From Micromonospora parva (GTDB taxonomy: Bacteria > Actinomycetota > Actinomycetes > Mycobacteriales > Micromonosporaceae): 64,000 bases of DNA. Position 1 is the stretch's first letter, and each line of letters starts with the position of its first letter. Below are positions 8,799 to 16,835 of this stretch, piece by piece. Location of the stretch: NCBI RefSeq assembly GCF_000718515.1, contig NZ_JNZS01000009.1, positions 62,001 to 126,000 on the forward strand, read 5' to 3'. Below the pieces are notes generated by a model. The model did no database searches. It had not been told where the DNA came from and saw only the letters and a list, made by a program, of their open reading frames with translations. Position numbers and translations under genes: made by a program.

Positions 8799-9030
8799 GC
8801 GCGTCGCGACCGTCGAGCGGCGGGGGCGGGGGCAGCGGCGCGTCGCGACCGTCGAGCGGCGGGGGCAGCGGGGCAGCGGCGCGTCGCGGCCGTCGAGCGG
8901 CAGCGGGGCATCGAGGGCGGGGGCCGGGGCGGGGCCGGGGCGAGGGCGGGGGCGCGTCGAGCGCGGGGGCGAGGGCGGGGCGGCCGAGCGGCGAGCGGCG
9001 GGGGCGGGGCGGAGGCGGCGGGGTGGCGAG
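8799..9030. repeat. G-rich degenerate tandem repeats
   Basis: The gap between the AIM24 gene and the metallopeptidase gene (8720-9037) is filled mainly by degenerate tandem copies built from GCGTCGCGACCGTCGAGCGG followed by runs such as GGGGGC and GGGGCC. At least three near-identical copies occur between 8799 and 8905, then simpler G-rich units continue to about 9030. The first part lies upstream of the AIM24 start codon, so promoter elements for that gene would be between 8720 and 8800. No gene is supported here. Confidence 0.7.
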
Positions 9031-9037
9031 CCCGGGC

Positions 9038-9400
9038 TCAGCCCCAGCCGAGCGCGTGCAGCCGCGCGTCGTCGATGCCGAAGTGGTGGGCGATCTCGTG
9101 CACGACTGTCACCGCCACCTCGTCGATGACGTCCTCGTCGTTGTCGCAGATCCGCAGGATGGGATGGCGGTAGATGAAGATCCGGTCCGGCAGCACTCCG
9201 GAGTAGTCCCAACCGCGCGCGGTGAGCGCATGCCCCTCGTAGAGGCCGAGCAGGTCGGCCTCTCCCGGTGGCGGGTCATCCTCGACCAGGATCACCACGT
9301 TGTTCATCAGGCCGAGCAGTTCCTCGGGCACCTCGTCGAGGGCTTCGCCGACCAACTCCTCGAAGCGCTCACGGCTCATCTCCACCGGCACCTCGCCCAT
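9038..9400 (-). CDS. Metallopeptidase family protein (zincin)
   Basis: A 120-residue protein with the zinc-binding motif HEIAHHFGID near residues 100-109, where two His and a Glu form the HExxH site and the downstream Asp may complete it. The family (PF06262, possible zinc metallopeptidase, acidic) is a compact minimal zincin widespread in bacteria; the substrate is unknown. The N-terminal section MSRERFEELVGEALDEVPEEL and the strand VVILVEDD are characteristic. Translation may start at the internal ATG eight codons in (MSRERF). No partner genes are near: repeats lie downstream and the OsmC gene upstream in the same orientation. Confidence 0.8.
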   Translation of the reverse strand: MGEVPVEMSRERFEELVGEALDEVPEELLGLMNNVVILVEDDPPPGEADLLGLYEGHALTARGWDYSGVLPDRIFIYRHPILRICDNDEDVIDEVAVTVVHEIAHHFGIDDARLHALGWG

Positions 9401-9536
9401 TGTGCCCGACGCGGGGGCAGGCGGCCTGGCTCTACTAGACGACTATGGCCGTCATTCGCACCCGCACGGAAGAAGCGACCACCCGGGAACGGGCGGAGGC
9501 TTCTTCCGTGGACGTACGCGGTGTGGGTCGGCTTGC

Positions 9537-9968
9537 TCAGGCGGCCAGGCGGGCGCTCAGGGTGATCTCGGCACCCGGCGAGAGCAGACGGGAGATCGGG
9601 CAGTTGGCCTTGGCTGCCTCGGCGAGCTTCTGGAACTCCGCCTCGTCGATGCCCGGGATCTGGCCGACCGTCTCCAGGTCGATCCGGGTGACGGTCATGC
9701 CGGCGTCGGTCTTGTCCAGGTGCACCTTGGCGGTGGTCTCGACCGAGGTGGCCGTCGAGCCCGCGTCGGCAAGCGCCTTGGAGAACGCCATCGAGAAGCA
9801 GCCGGCGTGCGCGGCGGCGATCAGCTCCTCGGGGTTGGTGCCCTCACCCTCCTCGAAGCGCGACTTGAAGGAGTAGTTGCCGGACAGGCCGCCCTTACCG
9901 GTGCGGACGGTGCCCGCGCCCTCGGTGAGGTTGCCCTGCCACTGTGCTGAAGCGGTACGGATTGGCAT
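9537..9968 (-). CDS. OsmC family peroxiredoxin
   Basis: A 143-residue OsmC/Ohr-superfamily protein. OsmC enzymes reduce organic hydroperoxides using two redox Cys. Both are present: AAHAGCFSMAFS on the central helix (Cys about 58) and ANCPISRLLS (Cys about 122). The glycine-rich turn before the first helix and the Glu of NPEELIAAAHAG are typical of OsmC rather than Ohr. ATG at 9968 is chosen; the open frame upstream is the shadow of the divergent membrane-protein gene. Divergent promoters are likely in 9969-10099. Confidence 0.85.
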   Translation of the reverse strand: MPIRTASAQWQGNLTEGAGTVRTGKGGLSGNYSFKSRFEEGEGTNPEELIAAAHAGCFSMAFSKALADAGSTATSVETTAKVHLDKTDAGMTVTRIDLETVGQIPGIDEAEFQKLAEAAKANCPISRLLSPGAEITLSARLAA

Positions 9969-10099
9969 GGGGCAAACGCTAGCGGAAACGCGACCGCCGA
10001 GCGACAGACCGGCGCGCTCGCCAGCCCTGCGATCCCTGTCACCACCAGCTTGCTGTGCCATGATGCGACCCAGGCCCGAGACCGGCGGAAGGGTGGCCG

Positions 10100-10837
10100 A
10101 TGTCCGAGGAGCTTCCAATCCCCCGGCAGGGCGATCGGTCCGAGGCCCCCGCCGTGATCGAGTGGGGTGCCGTCGACACGACCCGCCGGGGCCGGTTCGC
10201 CTGGTCCCTGGCCGGCCTCGCGCAGGATCCTCGGCTGCCGCTGCTGCTCGCCGGTCTGGGCGCGGTGGCCGCGATCGCCTCACTTCTCGGTGAGTGGCTC
10301 GTGATGAGCCTGCCGAACGGCGGGCCCGAGGGGAACTCGACGATCGAGGTGCCCGCCGGGGTGTCCGAGGTCGGTGGCTTCGGGGTGGGCTACCTGGTCG
10401 GCCTGCTCGCCCTCGTCTGCACCGTGGTGCTGGCGTTGCGGGGCACGGCGGCCGTGCGGCCGAACGCCCGGCTGGCCGGTCTCGCTCTGGCCGGTGCCCT
10501 GTTGGCACTGCTGGTGGCCGCCACTGCCACCCTCGACGACCCCAGCCAGCGGGACTTCTTCTACTCGCCCGACGACGGCTTCCGGGCCGAGTACGGCCGT
10601 GGGCTGGTGATGGCGTTCGCCGCCTGTGTGCTGTTCGCGGCCGCCCTGCGGCTGGCGCCTGCCGCACCCCCCGGCGCGTTCGACCGGCCGGACGAGGACC
10701 GGTCCGCCGACGGGCCAGCACCGCGCCCCTGGCGCCGCCGCCGCAACCCCGACCCGATCGAGGACGGCCTGCCCGCCCCCGCCGACCTGACCGTCACCCC
10801 CGCCGCCCCCTTCACCCGCCCCGACCCACAGCACTGA
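10100..10837 (+). CDS. Four-helix membrane protein of unknown function
   Basis: A 245-residue protein with about four predicted transmembrane helices: LPLLLAGLGAVAAIASLLG (about 47-65), YLVGLLALVCTVVLAL (about 98-113), LAGLALAGALLALLVAAT (about 124-141) and LVMAFAACVLFAAALRLA (about 171-188). An extracytoplasmic loop lies between helices 1 and 2. The C-terminal 50 residues are Pro/Arg-rich and probably cytoplasmic. I do not recognise a family. It starts 131 nt from the divergent OsmC gene and is followed by about 650 nt with no gene. Confidence 0.6.
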   Translation: MSEELPIPRQGDRSEAPAVIEWGAVDTTRRGRFAWSLAGLAQDPRLPLLLAGLGAVAAIASLLGEWLVMSLPNGGPEGNSTIEVPAGVSEVGGFGVGYLVGLLALVCTVVLALRGTAAVRPNARLAGLALAGALLALLVAATATLDDPSQRDFFYSPDDGFRAEYGRGLVMAFAACVLFAAALRLAPAAPPGAFDRPDEDRSADGPAPRPWRRRRNPDPIEDGLPAPADLTVTPAAPFTRPDPQH

Positions 10838-11483
10838 CCTCCACCGTCACCCCCAGCCCACGTCGATAACAGCGCCCCACCACGCCCTGGTCCCAGGTCC
10901 CACCCCACCACGCCGGGTCCCAGGCCCCACCCCACGGCGCCCGAGTCCCAGGCCCCACCCCACCCCACCGCGCTCGAGTCCCCGGCCCCGGCCCACCGCG
11001 CCCGGCTCCCCGGCCCCGGCCGACCCCCCACGGCCCCGCGCCCAAGCCCTCGGCCCACCCCCGCCAAGATCGTGCTTGAACATTGATGTAGTGGTATCCG
11101 CGCGGCCCGCAGGCCACTACTTCCTTGATTGAGCACGATCTTGGGATGAGCGGGGAACTGGCGGTCGCACCGGCCCCGCTCGCAGCCCGACATAAGGCCC
11201 AAACATAGCCCGGCGGCCCAAAGCACAAGATCGCGGACCGCACGGCGGCCCAAAGCACGGCGACCCCAAGCGCGAGATCACGGACAGCGCGAGGAAGCCG
11301 AGGCAGCGCGTAAAGGCTGCGGCACGCGGGGGACACCGCAGGGGTGCCGGGGGTTGGCGTCCGATTCGCCTGGAAGCCATGGTTGGGGCCCTTTTCGCGA
11401 GGTACGGTTGCTGCCCGCCGTCACGCCGGGCCGCGCTCTCCCTGGCCATGGCAGGTGCGACGGCGGCGGGCGAAGGAGGAACG
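10838..11483. repeat. C-rich repeats and palindromic element, no gene
   Basis: This 646-nt gap holds no convincing gene. From about 10865 to 11055 it is a degenerate C-rich tandem array with a period near 28-30 nt, built from units like GTCCCAGGCCCCACCCCAC. It is followed by an inverted-repeat element at 11064-11144. From 11145 to about 11400 the composition becomes ordinary, with short repeats of GCGGCCCAAAGCAC. Long open frames on the minus strand arise from the repeat and are not supported. The HAD gene promoter is probably within the last 100 nt. Confidence 0.55.
11064..11144. repeat. Intergenic inverted-repeat element (REP/MITE-like)
   Basis: Perfect 13-bp outer arms (CCAAGATCGTGCT at 11064-11076, AGCACGATCTTGG at 11132-11144) enclose a second 7-bp pair (GTAGTGG at 11088-11094, CCACTAC at 11114-11120) around a G+C-rich centre. 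The arms are less G+C-rich than the surroundings. The shape suggests a folding intergenic repeat; it carries no coding capacity. Confidence 0.55.
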
Positions 11484-12305
11484 ATGACCCGCCCGGGACT
11501 GCCCAAGTTGATCGCGACCGACCTCGACGGGACGCTGGTCCGCAGCGATGACACCGTCTCCGCGTACACCCATGGGGTGCTCGACCGGGTGCGCGCCGCC
11601 GGAATTCCGGTGGTCGGCGCGACCGGACGCGGCCCTCGGTTGAGCGAACTGACCCGCAACGACATCCGCGCCGCCGACTTCCTGGTCATGGCCGGCGGCG
11701 GATGGGTGGTCGACCAGAGCGACCCGAGCGGCCCGGTGGTGCTCCGCGACGAGCGGTTGCCCGCCGAGGTGCTGGCCCGGCTGCTCGCCGATCTGGAGGC
11801 GCAGGTCGGCCCGCTCACCGTCATGGTCGAGGCGTCCGACGAGCACGACGCCCCGCTCTGGGGTGACTACCACGAGAGCTGGCCCTACCAGGACCGCTTC
11901 GAGGCGCGCACCCGTGACGAGTGCCTCGCCTCCGACGTGATCAAGGCCTTCGCCCGGACCGCCGACCACCACGTGGACGAGCTGCTGGCGGTGGCCCGCG
12001 AGATCATCCCGCCGCAGGTCGCCACGCTCACCCAGGCCGGGCTCGGCTTCGTCGAGATCTGCCCGCCCGGCGTGGACAAGGCGACCGGGCTGACAGTGGT
12101 GGCGCAGACCCTCGGGGTCGACCCGGCCGACGTGCTGGTCTTCGGTGACATGCCCAACGACTTGCCGATGTTCGGATGGGCCGGCTGGTCGCGGGTGGCA
12201 GTGGCAAACGCGCACCCCGCGCTGCGCGCCGTCGCCGACGAGGTGACCTTGCGCAACGACGACGACGGGGTGGCGGTGTATCTCGACCGGCTACTGTCCC
12301 GGTAA
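11484..12305 (+). CDS. HAD family phosphatase (Cof-type)
   Basis: A 273-residue haloacid dehalogenase-fold hydrolase of the Cof/YidA type. The nucleophile motif is ATDLDGTLV (Asp about 10 and 12), motif II is VVGATGR, the Lys motif is PPGVDKATGL, and motif IV is VFGDMPNDLPMF. The large C2-type cap lies between motifs II and III. Such enzymes dephosphorylate sugar phosphates, flavin or nucleotide substrates; the specific one is unknown. ATG at 11484 sits 5 nt after GAAGGAGGA, a strong ribosome-binding site. Its TAA shares one base with the ATG of a paralogous HAD gene, so the two are translationally coupled. Confidence 0.85.
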   Translation: MTRPGLPKLIATDLDGTLVRSDDTVSAYTHGVLDRVRAAGIPVVGATGRGPRLSELTRNDIRAADFLVMAGGGWVVDQSDPSGPVVLRDERLPAEVLARLLADLEAQVGPLTVMVEASDEHDAPLWGDYHESWPYQDRFEARTRDECLASDVIKAFARTADHHVDELLAVAREIIPPQVATLTQAGLGFVEICPPGVDKATGLTVVAQTLGVDPADVLVFGDMPNDLPMFGWAGWSRVAVANAHPALRAVADEVTLRNDDDGVAVYLDRLLSR

Positions 12306-13117
12306 TGGGAAACACGCCCCGCCTCATCGCCACCGACATCGACGGCACGCTGATCCGCGACGACCACACCGTCAGCCCACGCACCGCCGACCTGCTCGCC
12401 CGGATCTCCGCGGGAGGCACGCCGGTCGTCCTGGTCACCGGCCGTCCGGTCCGCTGGCTCAAGATGGTGTACGACCAGCTCGCCCGGCCGCTGCCGGCGG
12501 TCTGCGCCAACGGCGCCGTGGTCTACGACCCGTTTGAGGACGAGGTGGTGCGGGCCGACCCGCTCGCACCACAGCACCTGGCGGAGGTGGCCCGGAGGCT
12601 ACGGGCCGAGGTGCCTGGGATCAGCTTCGCCGTGGAGATCCTGGACAGCCGGGAGATGCGGCACGAGGCGCACTACCCGCTGCGCTGGGACGCCGACGCC
12701 GACGGCATCCGGCCGATCGAAACGCCGGAGGAACTGCTCTCGGTGCCGGCGGTGAAGCTCCTCGCCCGCGCCGGTGAGCAGGACCCGGACGCCTTCGCCG
12801 AGCTGATCGCCACGGCGGTGGCGGGGCTGGCCGAGGCCACCCACTCGTCGTCCTCGGGGCTGGTGGAGATCTCCGCGGCCGGGGTGACCAAGGCGGCGGG
12901 GCTGGCCTGGTACTGCGACCAGCTCGGGGTGGCCGCGGCGGACGTGCTGGCCTTCGGCGACATGCCCAACGACGTACCGATGCTGACCTGGGCCGGCCGT
13001 GGGGTGGCGGTGGCCAACGCGCACCGCGCCGTCCTGGCGGTCGCCGACGACGTGACGACGGCGAACACCGAGGACGGCGTGGCGGCGTACCTGGAGGGGA
13101 TCTTCGGGGTGGACTGA
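12305..13117 (+). CDS. HAD family phosphatase (Cof-type), paralogue
   Basis: A 270-residue Cof-type HAD hydrolase closely similar to the gene before it. Motifs: ATDIDGTLI near the N terminus, VLVTGRP (motif II), AAGVTKAAGL (catalytic Lys region) and AFGDMPNDVPML (motif IV). The start ATG overlaps the TAA of the upstream HAD gene (TAATG), and the pair probably arose by tandem duplication. Divergence is greatest in the cap domain (about 85-190), so the substrates may differ. It ends two bases before the stop codon of the convergent proteasome activator gene. Confidence 0.85.
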   Translation: MGNTPRLIATDIDGTLIRDDHTVSPRTADLLARISAGGTPVVLVTGRPVRWLKMVYDQLARPLPAVCANGAVVYDPFEDEVVRADPLAPQHLAEVARRLRAEVPGISFAVEILDSREMRHEAHYPLRWDADADGIRPIETPEELLSVPAVKLLARAGEQDPDAFAELIATAVAGLAEATHSSSSGLVEISAAGVTKAAGLAWYCDQLGVAAADVLAFGDMPNDVPMLTWAGRGVAVANAHRAVLAVADDVTTANTEDGVAAYLEGIFGVD

Positions 13118-13119
13118 GG

Positions 13120-13713
13120 TCAGAGGTACTGACCGGTGTTGTGACCCTCGCCGCCGCCCGGCTGGCCGATGCCCGGCATCCCGGGGACGATTCCGCCGGG
13201 GCCGCTGGGCAGCGCCTGCCGGCCGCCGCGCATCTGCTCCAGCTGCACCCGGGCGGCCATCTGCTGGGCCACCAGCGCGGCCTGGATGCCGTGGAACAGG
13301 CCCTCCAGCCAGCCGACGAGCTGGGCGTGCGCGATCCGCAGCTCGCCCTCGCTGGGGGCCTTGTCCTCGGTGAAGGGCAGCGAGATGCGCTCCAGCTCGT
13401 CGCGCAGCTCGGGGGCGAGGCCCTCCTTGAGCTCGACGATCGACCGCTCGTGGATCTCCCGCATCCGGTGGCGGCTGGCGTCGTCGAGAGGTGCGGCCTT
13501 CACCTCCTCCAGCAGCTGCTTGATCATGCTGCCGATCCGCATCACCTTGGCCGGTTGTTCGACCAGGCGGGTCGGGTCCTCACCCTGGCCCTCGTCGGTC
13601 TGCATCGTGCCGATCGGCCGACCGTCCGGGCCGACCACCACCACGGTGCCGGACTGGCCGGAGTCGTCGGGGCCGGGCTCGTCGTTCTGTCCAGCTGAGC
13701 GCGCTTCGGTCAT
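13120..13713 (-). CDS. bpa: Bacterial proteasome activator Bpa (PafE)
   Basis: A 197-residue DUF2587 protein. Bpa forms a dodecameric ring that opens the 20S proteasome gate and feeds in unfolded proteins without ATP. The helical core runs from about 50 to 160, with VMRIGSMIKQLLEEVKAAPL, RMREIHERSIVELKEGLAPEL and HAQLVGWLEGLFHGIQAAL. The C terminus is exactly GQYL, the docking motif inserted into proteasome alpha-ring pockets. The N terminus is acidic and disordered. This implies the organism has a Pup-proteasome system, which is not in the window. ATG at 13713 is used; an in-frame ATG three codons upstream is an alternative. Confidence 0.92.
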   Translation of the reverse strand: MTEARSAGQNDEPGPDDSGQSGTVVVVGPDGRPIGTMQTDEGQGEDPTRLVEQPAKVMRIGSMIKQLLEEVKAAPLDDASRHRMREIHERSIVELKEGLAPELRDELERISLPFTEDKAPSEGELRIAHAQLVGWLEGLFHGIQAALVAQQMAARVQLEQMRGGRQALPSGPGGIVPGMPGIGQPGGGEGHNTGQYL

Positions 13714-13806
13714 GGGGTCCATCTTTACCCAGTGGGCGCGGGCCATGCCCCCCGGGACCGACTCCCGGGGCCGAACCACCCCTGCGGGGCGCGCTACCGT
13801 CGCGCC

Positions 13807-14604
13807 ATGCCTGTCGACCCGCGCGCCGTGTTGACCCGGCCCGCTCCGGAGCCCGACCGGACCGTGGCGTACGGGGACGACCCGAATCAGGTGGCCGATC
13901 TGCGCCTCCCGGCGGGGACCGGGCCGGCCCGGCCGCTCGTCGTCGTGCTGCACGGGGGGTTCTGGCGGGCCGAGTACGACCGGCGGCACACCGGCCCGCT
14001 GGCCACGGCCCTCGCCGCCCAGGGCTACCCGGTGGCGCAGCTGGAATACCGCCGGACGGGGCAGCCCGGTGGCGGCTGGCCGGGCACCCTGACCGACGTC
14101 CTGACCGGGGTGGCCGAGCTGCCCGTGCTGGCGGCCGACGCGCTGCCCGGCCGGGTGAGCCCGACCCCGCCGATCCTGGTCGGGCACTCCGCCGGGGGTC
14201 ACCTGGCGCTGTACGTGGCGGCCACCGCCCCGGCCACGGTGGGCGGGGTGCTCGCCCTGGCCCCGGTGGCCGACCTGGGCGAGGCGTACCGGCGCGATCT
14301 GGACTCGGGCGCGGTCGCCGCGCTGCTCGGCGGCGGCCCGGAGCAGGTCCCGGACCGGTACGCGACGGCGGATCCACGGATGTTGGTACCGATACGAACA
14401 CGCACAGTAGTTATACACGGTTCAGACGATCATCAGGTGCCGGCGGACATGAGCCGGGATTTCGTAGCGGAAGCCAGTGCCGCAGGATCCGATATCTCCC
14501 TTGTTGAACTGCCTGGATGCGAGCATTTCGGGCTGATCGACCCGGAGTCCGTCGCCTGGCCCCAGGTCCTCGCTGTGTTGCGGTCCCTGCACGATGATCA
14601 CTAG
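13807..14604 (+). CDS. Alpha/beta hydrolase (esterase/kynurenine formamidase-like)
   Basis: A 265-residue alpha/beta hydrolase. The oxyanion motif is HGGFWR (about 50-55), the nucleophile elbow is GHSAGG (Ser about 130), the acid is in IHGSDDHQVP and the His in CEHFGLI. The HGGxW pattern is shared with kynurenine formamidases and related esterases; the true substrate is unknown. The last third (about 14385-14560) is visibly less G+C-rich, with many A/T third positions, unlike the first part of the gene. It is followed 81 nt later by the binding-protein gene. Confidence 0.8.
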   Translation: MPVDPRAVLTRPAPEPDRTVAYGDDPNQVADLRLPAGTGPARPLVVVLHGGFWRAEYDRRHTGPLATALAAQGYPVAQLEYRRTGQPGGGWPGTLTDVLTGVAELPVLAADALPGRVSPTPPILVGHSAGGHLALYVAATAPATVGGVLALAPVADLGEAYRRDLDSGAVAALLGGGPEQVPDRYATADPRMLVPIRTRTVVIHGSDDHQVPADMSRDFVAEASAAGSDISLVELPGCEHFGLIDPESVAWPQVLAVLRSLHDDH

Positions 14605-14685
14605 CCATTGACGCAGCGTCGCGGACCAGGTAGAACGCCGGAGGGGCGGTGTTCGGCCCTGTAACGCTTCCTTGGAAGGAACTCG

Positions 14686-15873
14686 GTGTCGCAGATGAAT
14701 CGCAGGCGGGCGCTCCAACTGTTGGCCGCGCTCGGTACCACCGGGTTCGTCGCCGGGTGTGGCTCAGACAGTGACGCCGAACCGACCGCCAACCGCAGCC
14801 CGGTCAAGATCGGGTTGATCACGCCGCAGGCCGGCGGTTTCAAGAGCATCGGCGACGACATCACCAACGGCTTCCAGCTCTTCCTCGACCTGCACGACCA
14901 GCGGCTGGGCGGCCACCCCGTCGAGCTGCTGACCGCCGACGAGGGCGACACCGCGAAGACGGGCAAGGCCGCCGTCGAGGGCCTCCTCAAGCAGGGCGTG
15001 CTGGCGCTCACCGGCGTGGTCAACTCGGCGGTGATGGTCGGCATCCGGGACACCGTGGAGCAGGCCCGGGTCCCGCTGATCGGCTCCAACGCCTCACCGA
15101 GCAGCCTGCAGAGCGTCTTCTACATCTGGCGGACCTCGTACGTGCTCGACGAGGCCGGCCGGGCGCTCGGGCGTTACCTGCGCGACCAACTGCCGGCCAA
15201 CGGTCGGGTCGCGATCATCATGCCGGAGAACGTCGGCAGCCCGGACGTCGTACGCGGCTTCAAGCAGGAGTTCGGCGCGACCGACCCGCGGATCAGCGAC
15301 CCGGTGACCTACACCAACGCCACCGGCAACCCCGGCAAGACGACGTACGCCTCGGACATCTCCAAGGCGCTGGCCAAGAAGCCCACCGCGGTCTTCTGCT
15401 TCTTCGCCGGGGCGGCCGCCGTCGAGTTCATCAAGCAGCTGCGGGAGAAGTTCGCCGGGCCGATCTACGCACCGGGCTTCCTCACCGAGGGCACCGTGCT
15501 GGAGAACCTGAAGGACAACGCGCTGGGCATCCAGACCGCGCTGAACTACTCGGCCGACCTGAACAACACGTCGAACCGGGTCTTCGCCTCGGCGTACCGC
15601 AAGAAGTACCAGGTCACGCCCACCACGTACGCGATGGCGTCGTACGACGCGGCGCAGGTGCTCGACCAGGCCATCCAGCTGACCGGCGGGAAGCCGACGC
15701 CGCAGCAGGTCAACCTGGCCCTGGGCAAGATCGGCCAGATCGACAGCCCGCGCGGCATCTGGCAGTTCAACCAGCCGCGTACCCCGCAGCAGAAGTGGTA
15801 CCTGCGTGAGGTGCAGCGCGACGGTCAGGTCATGTCGAACGTGCTGATCAACGAGCTGGCCACGCTGGGCTGA
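14686..15873 (+). CDS. LivK-type ABC substrate-binding lipoprotein
   Basis: A 395-residue periplasmic-binding-fold protein of the branched-chain amino acid receptor type. The N terminus has NRRRALQLLAALGTTGFVAGC: an arginine-rich n-region, a hydrophobic core and a lipobox (VAGC), predicting a lipoprotein, possibly exported by Tat. The mature domain starts PVKIGLITPQAGGF, with ITNGFQLFLDLH and ALTGVVNSAVMVGIRDTVEQ typical of the family. The ligand could be an amino acid or another small molecule. GTG at 14686 follows GGAAGGAACTC; an ATG three codons later is an alternative. No permease or ATPase genes are adjacent, so it is orphaned from its transporter. A strong hairpin at 15894-15926 terminates it. 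Confidence 0.88.
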   Translation: MSQMNRRRALQLLAALGTTGFVAGCGSDSDAEPTANRSPVKIGLITPQAGGFKSIGDDITNGFQLFLDLHDQRLGGHPVELLTADEGDTAKTGKAAVEGLLKQGVLALTGVVNSAVMVGIRDTVEQARVPLIGSNASPSSLQSVFYIWRTSYVLDEAGRALGRYLRDQLPANGRVAIIMPENVGSPDVVRGFKQEFGATDPRISDPVTYTNATGNPGKTTYASDISKALAKKPTAVFCFFAGAAAVEFIKQLREKFAGPIYAPGFLTEGTVLENLKDNALGIQTALNYSADLNNTSNRVFASAYRKKYQVTPTTYAMASYDAAQVLDQAIQLTGGKPTPQQVNLALGKIGQIDSPRGIWQFNQPRTPQQKWYLREVQRDGQVMSNVLINELATLG

Positions 15874-15893
15874 CCGCCCGCGCAAGCACGGTT

Positions 15894-15926
15894 CGGGGCC
15901 GGCCTCCCAGTGGGAGGCCGGCCCCG
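15894..15926. terminator. Bidirectional terminator
   Basis: Perfect 16-bp inverted repeat, CGGGGCCGGCCTCCCA and its complement, separated by a single G, so the real loop is about 3-5 nt. It lies 20 nt after the LivK-type gene stop and 13 nt from the dimethylargininase stop on the other strand, so it can serve both convergent genes. Confidence 0.85.
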
Positions 15927-15939
15927 AGACGTTAGTGGG

Positions 15940-16770
15940 TCAGTGCCGCAGCTCGGCGATGCAGCACTTCACGCTGCCGCCGCCCTTCTTCAGCTCGGCC
16001 AGCTCGACGGGGACCGGCGTGTACCCGGCCGCCTTGAGCTTGCCGGCCAGGCGGGTGGCCTCGCTGTTGAGGACCACGTTCGCGCCGTCGCTGACCAGGT
16101 TGAGCCCGAAGGCCATCGCGTCCTCGTCGTCGGCGATCACCGCGTCCGGGAAGAGTTGGGTGAGCACCCGCTGGCTGGCCGCGGAGAACGCGCCCGGGAA
16201 GTAGACGATGTTCTCGTCGTCGATGGCCGCGAGCGCCACGTCCAGGTGGTAGAAGCGCGGGTCGATCAGGCGCAGCGACACCACCGGACGACCCAACGCC
16301 TCCTGCGCCTCCGCGTGCGCGGGGATCTCGGTGCGGAAGCCGTGCCCGGCCAGGATGAGTCCGCCGTGCGCCTCCGGCACGTACGCGAAGTCGCCCTCGC
16401 CCTCGTTGGTCTCGCTGGGTGCGATGAACCGCCAGCCCTGCGCCTCGTAGAAGGCGTGGTGGGCGGCGGCCTCGGCGGCCCGCTGCTCGTGCTTGAACCG
16501 GGCGCCGTAGACGCTGCCGTCCACCACGAAGCCGCCGTTGGCGGCGTAGACCATGTCGGGCAGGCCCTGCTCGGGGGTGAGCAGGTGTACCTCGTGGCCG
16601 AGGCCGACAAGCGTCTCGCGCAGCCGGTCCCACTGCTTGACGGCCAGGTCCCGGTCGACCGGGGTGGTCACGTCCATCCACGGGTTGATCGCGTACTCGA
16701 CCGCGAAGTAGTCCGGCGAGCACATGAGATATGTCCGCTTTCGCGGGAAACGCTGCTGGTTCACGGTCAC
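15940..16770 (-). CDS. ddaH: Dimethylargininase (DDAH family)
   Basis: A 276-residue guanidino-group-modifying enzyme, predicted to hydrolyse N-omega-dimethylarginine to citrulline and dimethylamine. Motifs: CSPDYFAVEYAINPWM, where the Asn-Pro-Trp-Met stretch is typical of this family, MVYAANGGFVVDG, SETNEGEGDFAYVP, the catalytic His in DPRFYHLDVALAAI, FPGAFS, and the catalytic Cys in GGGSVKCCIAELRH at the C terminus. GTG at 16770 (VTVNQQRFPRK) is the likely start, although the frame is open to 16806. It is divergent from an Lrp/AsnC gene, a common arrangement in actinobacteria, which suggests regulation by that protein. No ornithine aminotransferase gene is adjacent. Confidence 0.85.
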   Translation of the reverse strand: MTVNQQRFPRKRTYLMCSPDYFAVEYAINPWMDVTTPVDRDLAVKQWDRLRETLVGLGHEVHLLTPEQGLPDMVYAANGGFVVDGSVYGARFKHEQRAAEAAAHHAFYEAQGWRFIAPSETNEGEGDFAYVPEAHGGLILAGHGFRTEIPAHAEAQEALGRPVVSLRLIDPRFYHLDVALAAIDDENIVYFPGAFSAASQRVLTQLFPDAVIADDEDAMAFGLNLVSDGANVVLNSEATRLAGKLKAAGYTPVPVELAELKKGGGSVKCCIAELRH

Positions 16771-16786
16771 CAAGAGTAGGTACCGT

Positions 16787-16835
16787 GGAACGTTGAAAAC
16801 AGCCACAAGTGTTGCTTCCCAGAGGCGGAACGTTG
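16787..16835. promoter_or_regulatory. Direct repeat GGAACGTTG in the ddaH-lrp intergenic region
   Basis: GGAACGTTG occurs at 16787-16795 and again at 16827-16835, 40 bp apart (about four helical turns). Each contains the palindrome AACGTT. The second copy overlaps the TTG start codon of the Lrp/AsnC gene. These are candidate binding sites for that regulator, controlling both divergent genes. Confidence 0.4.
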
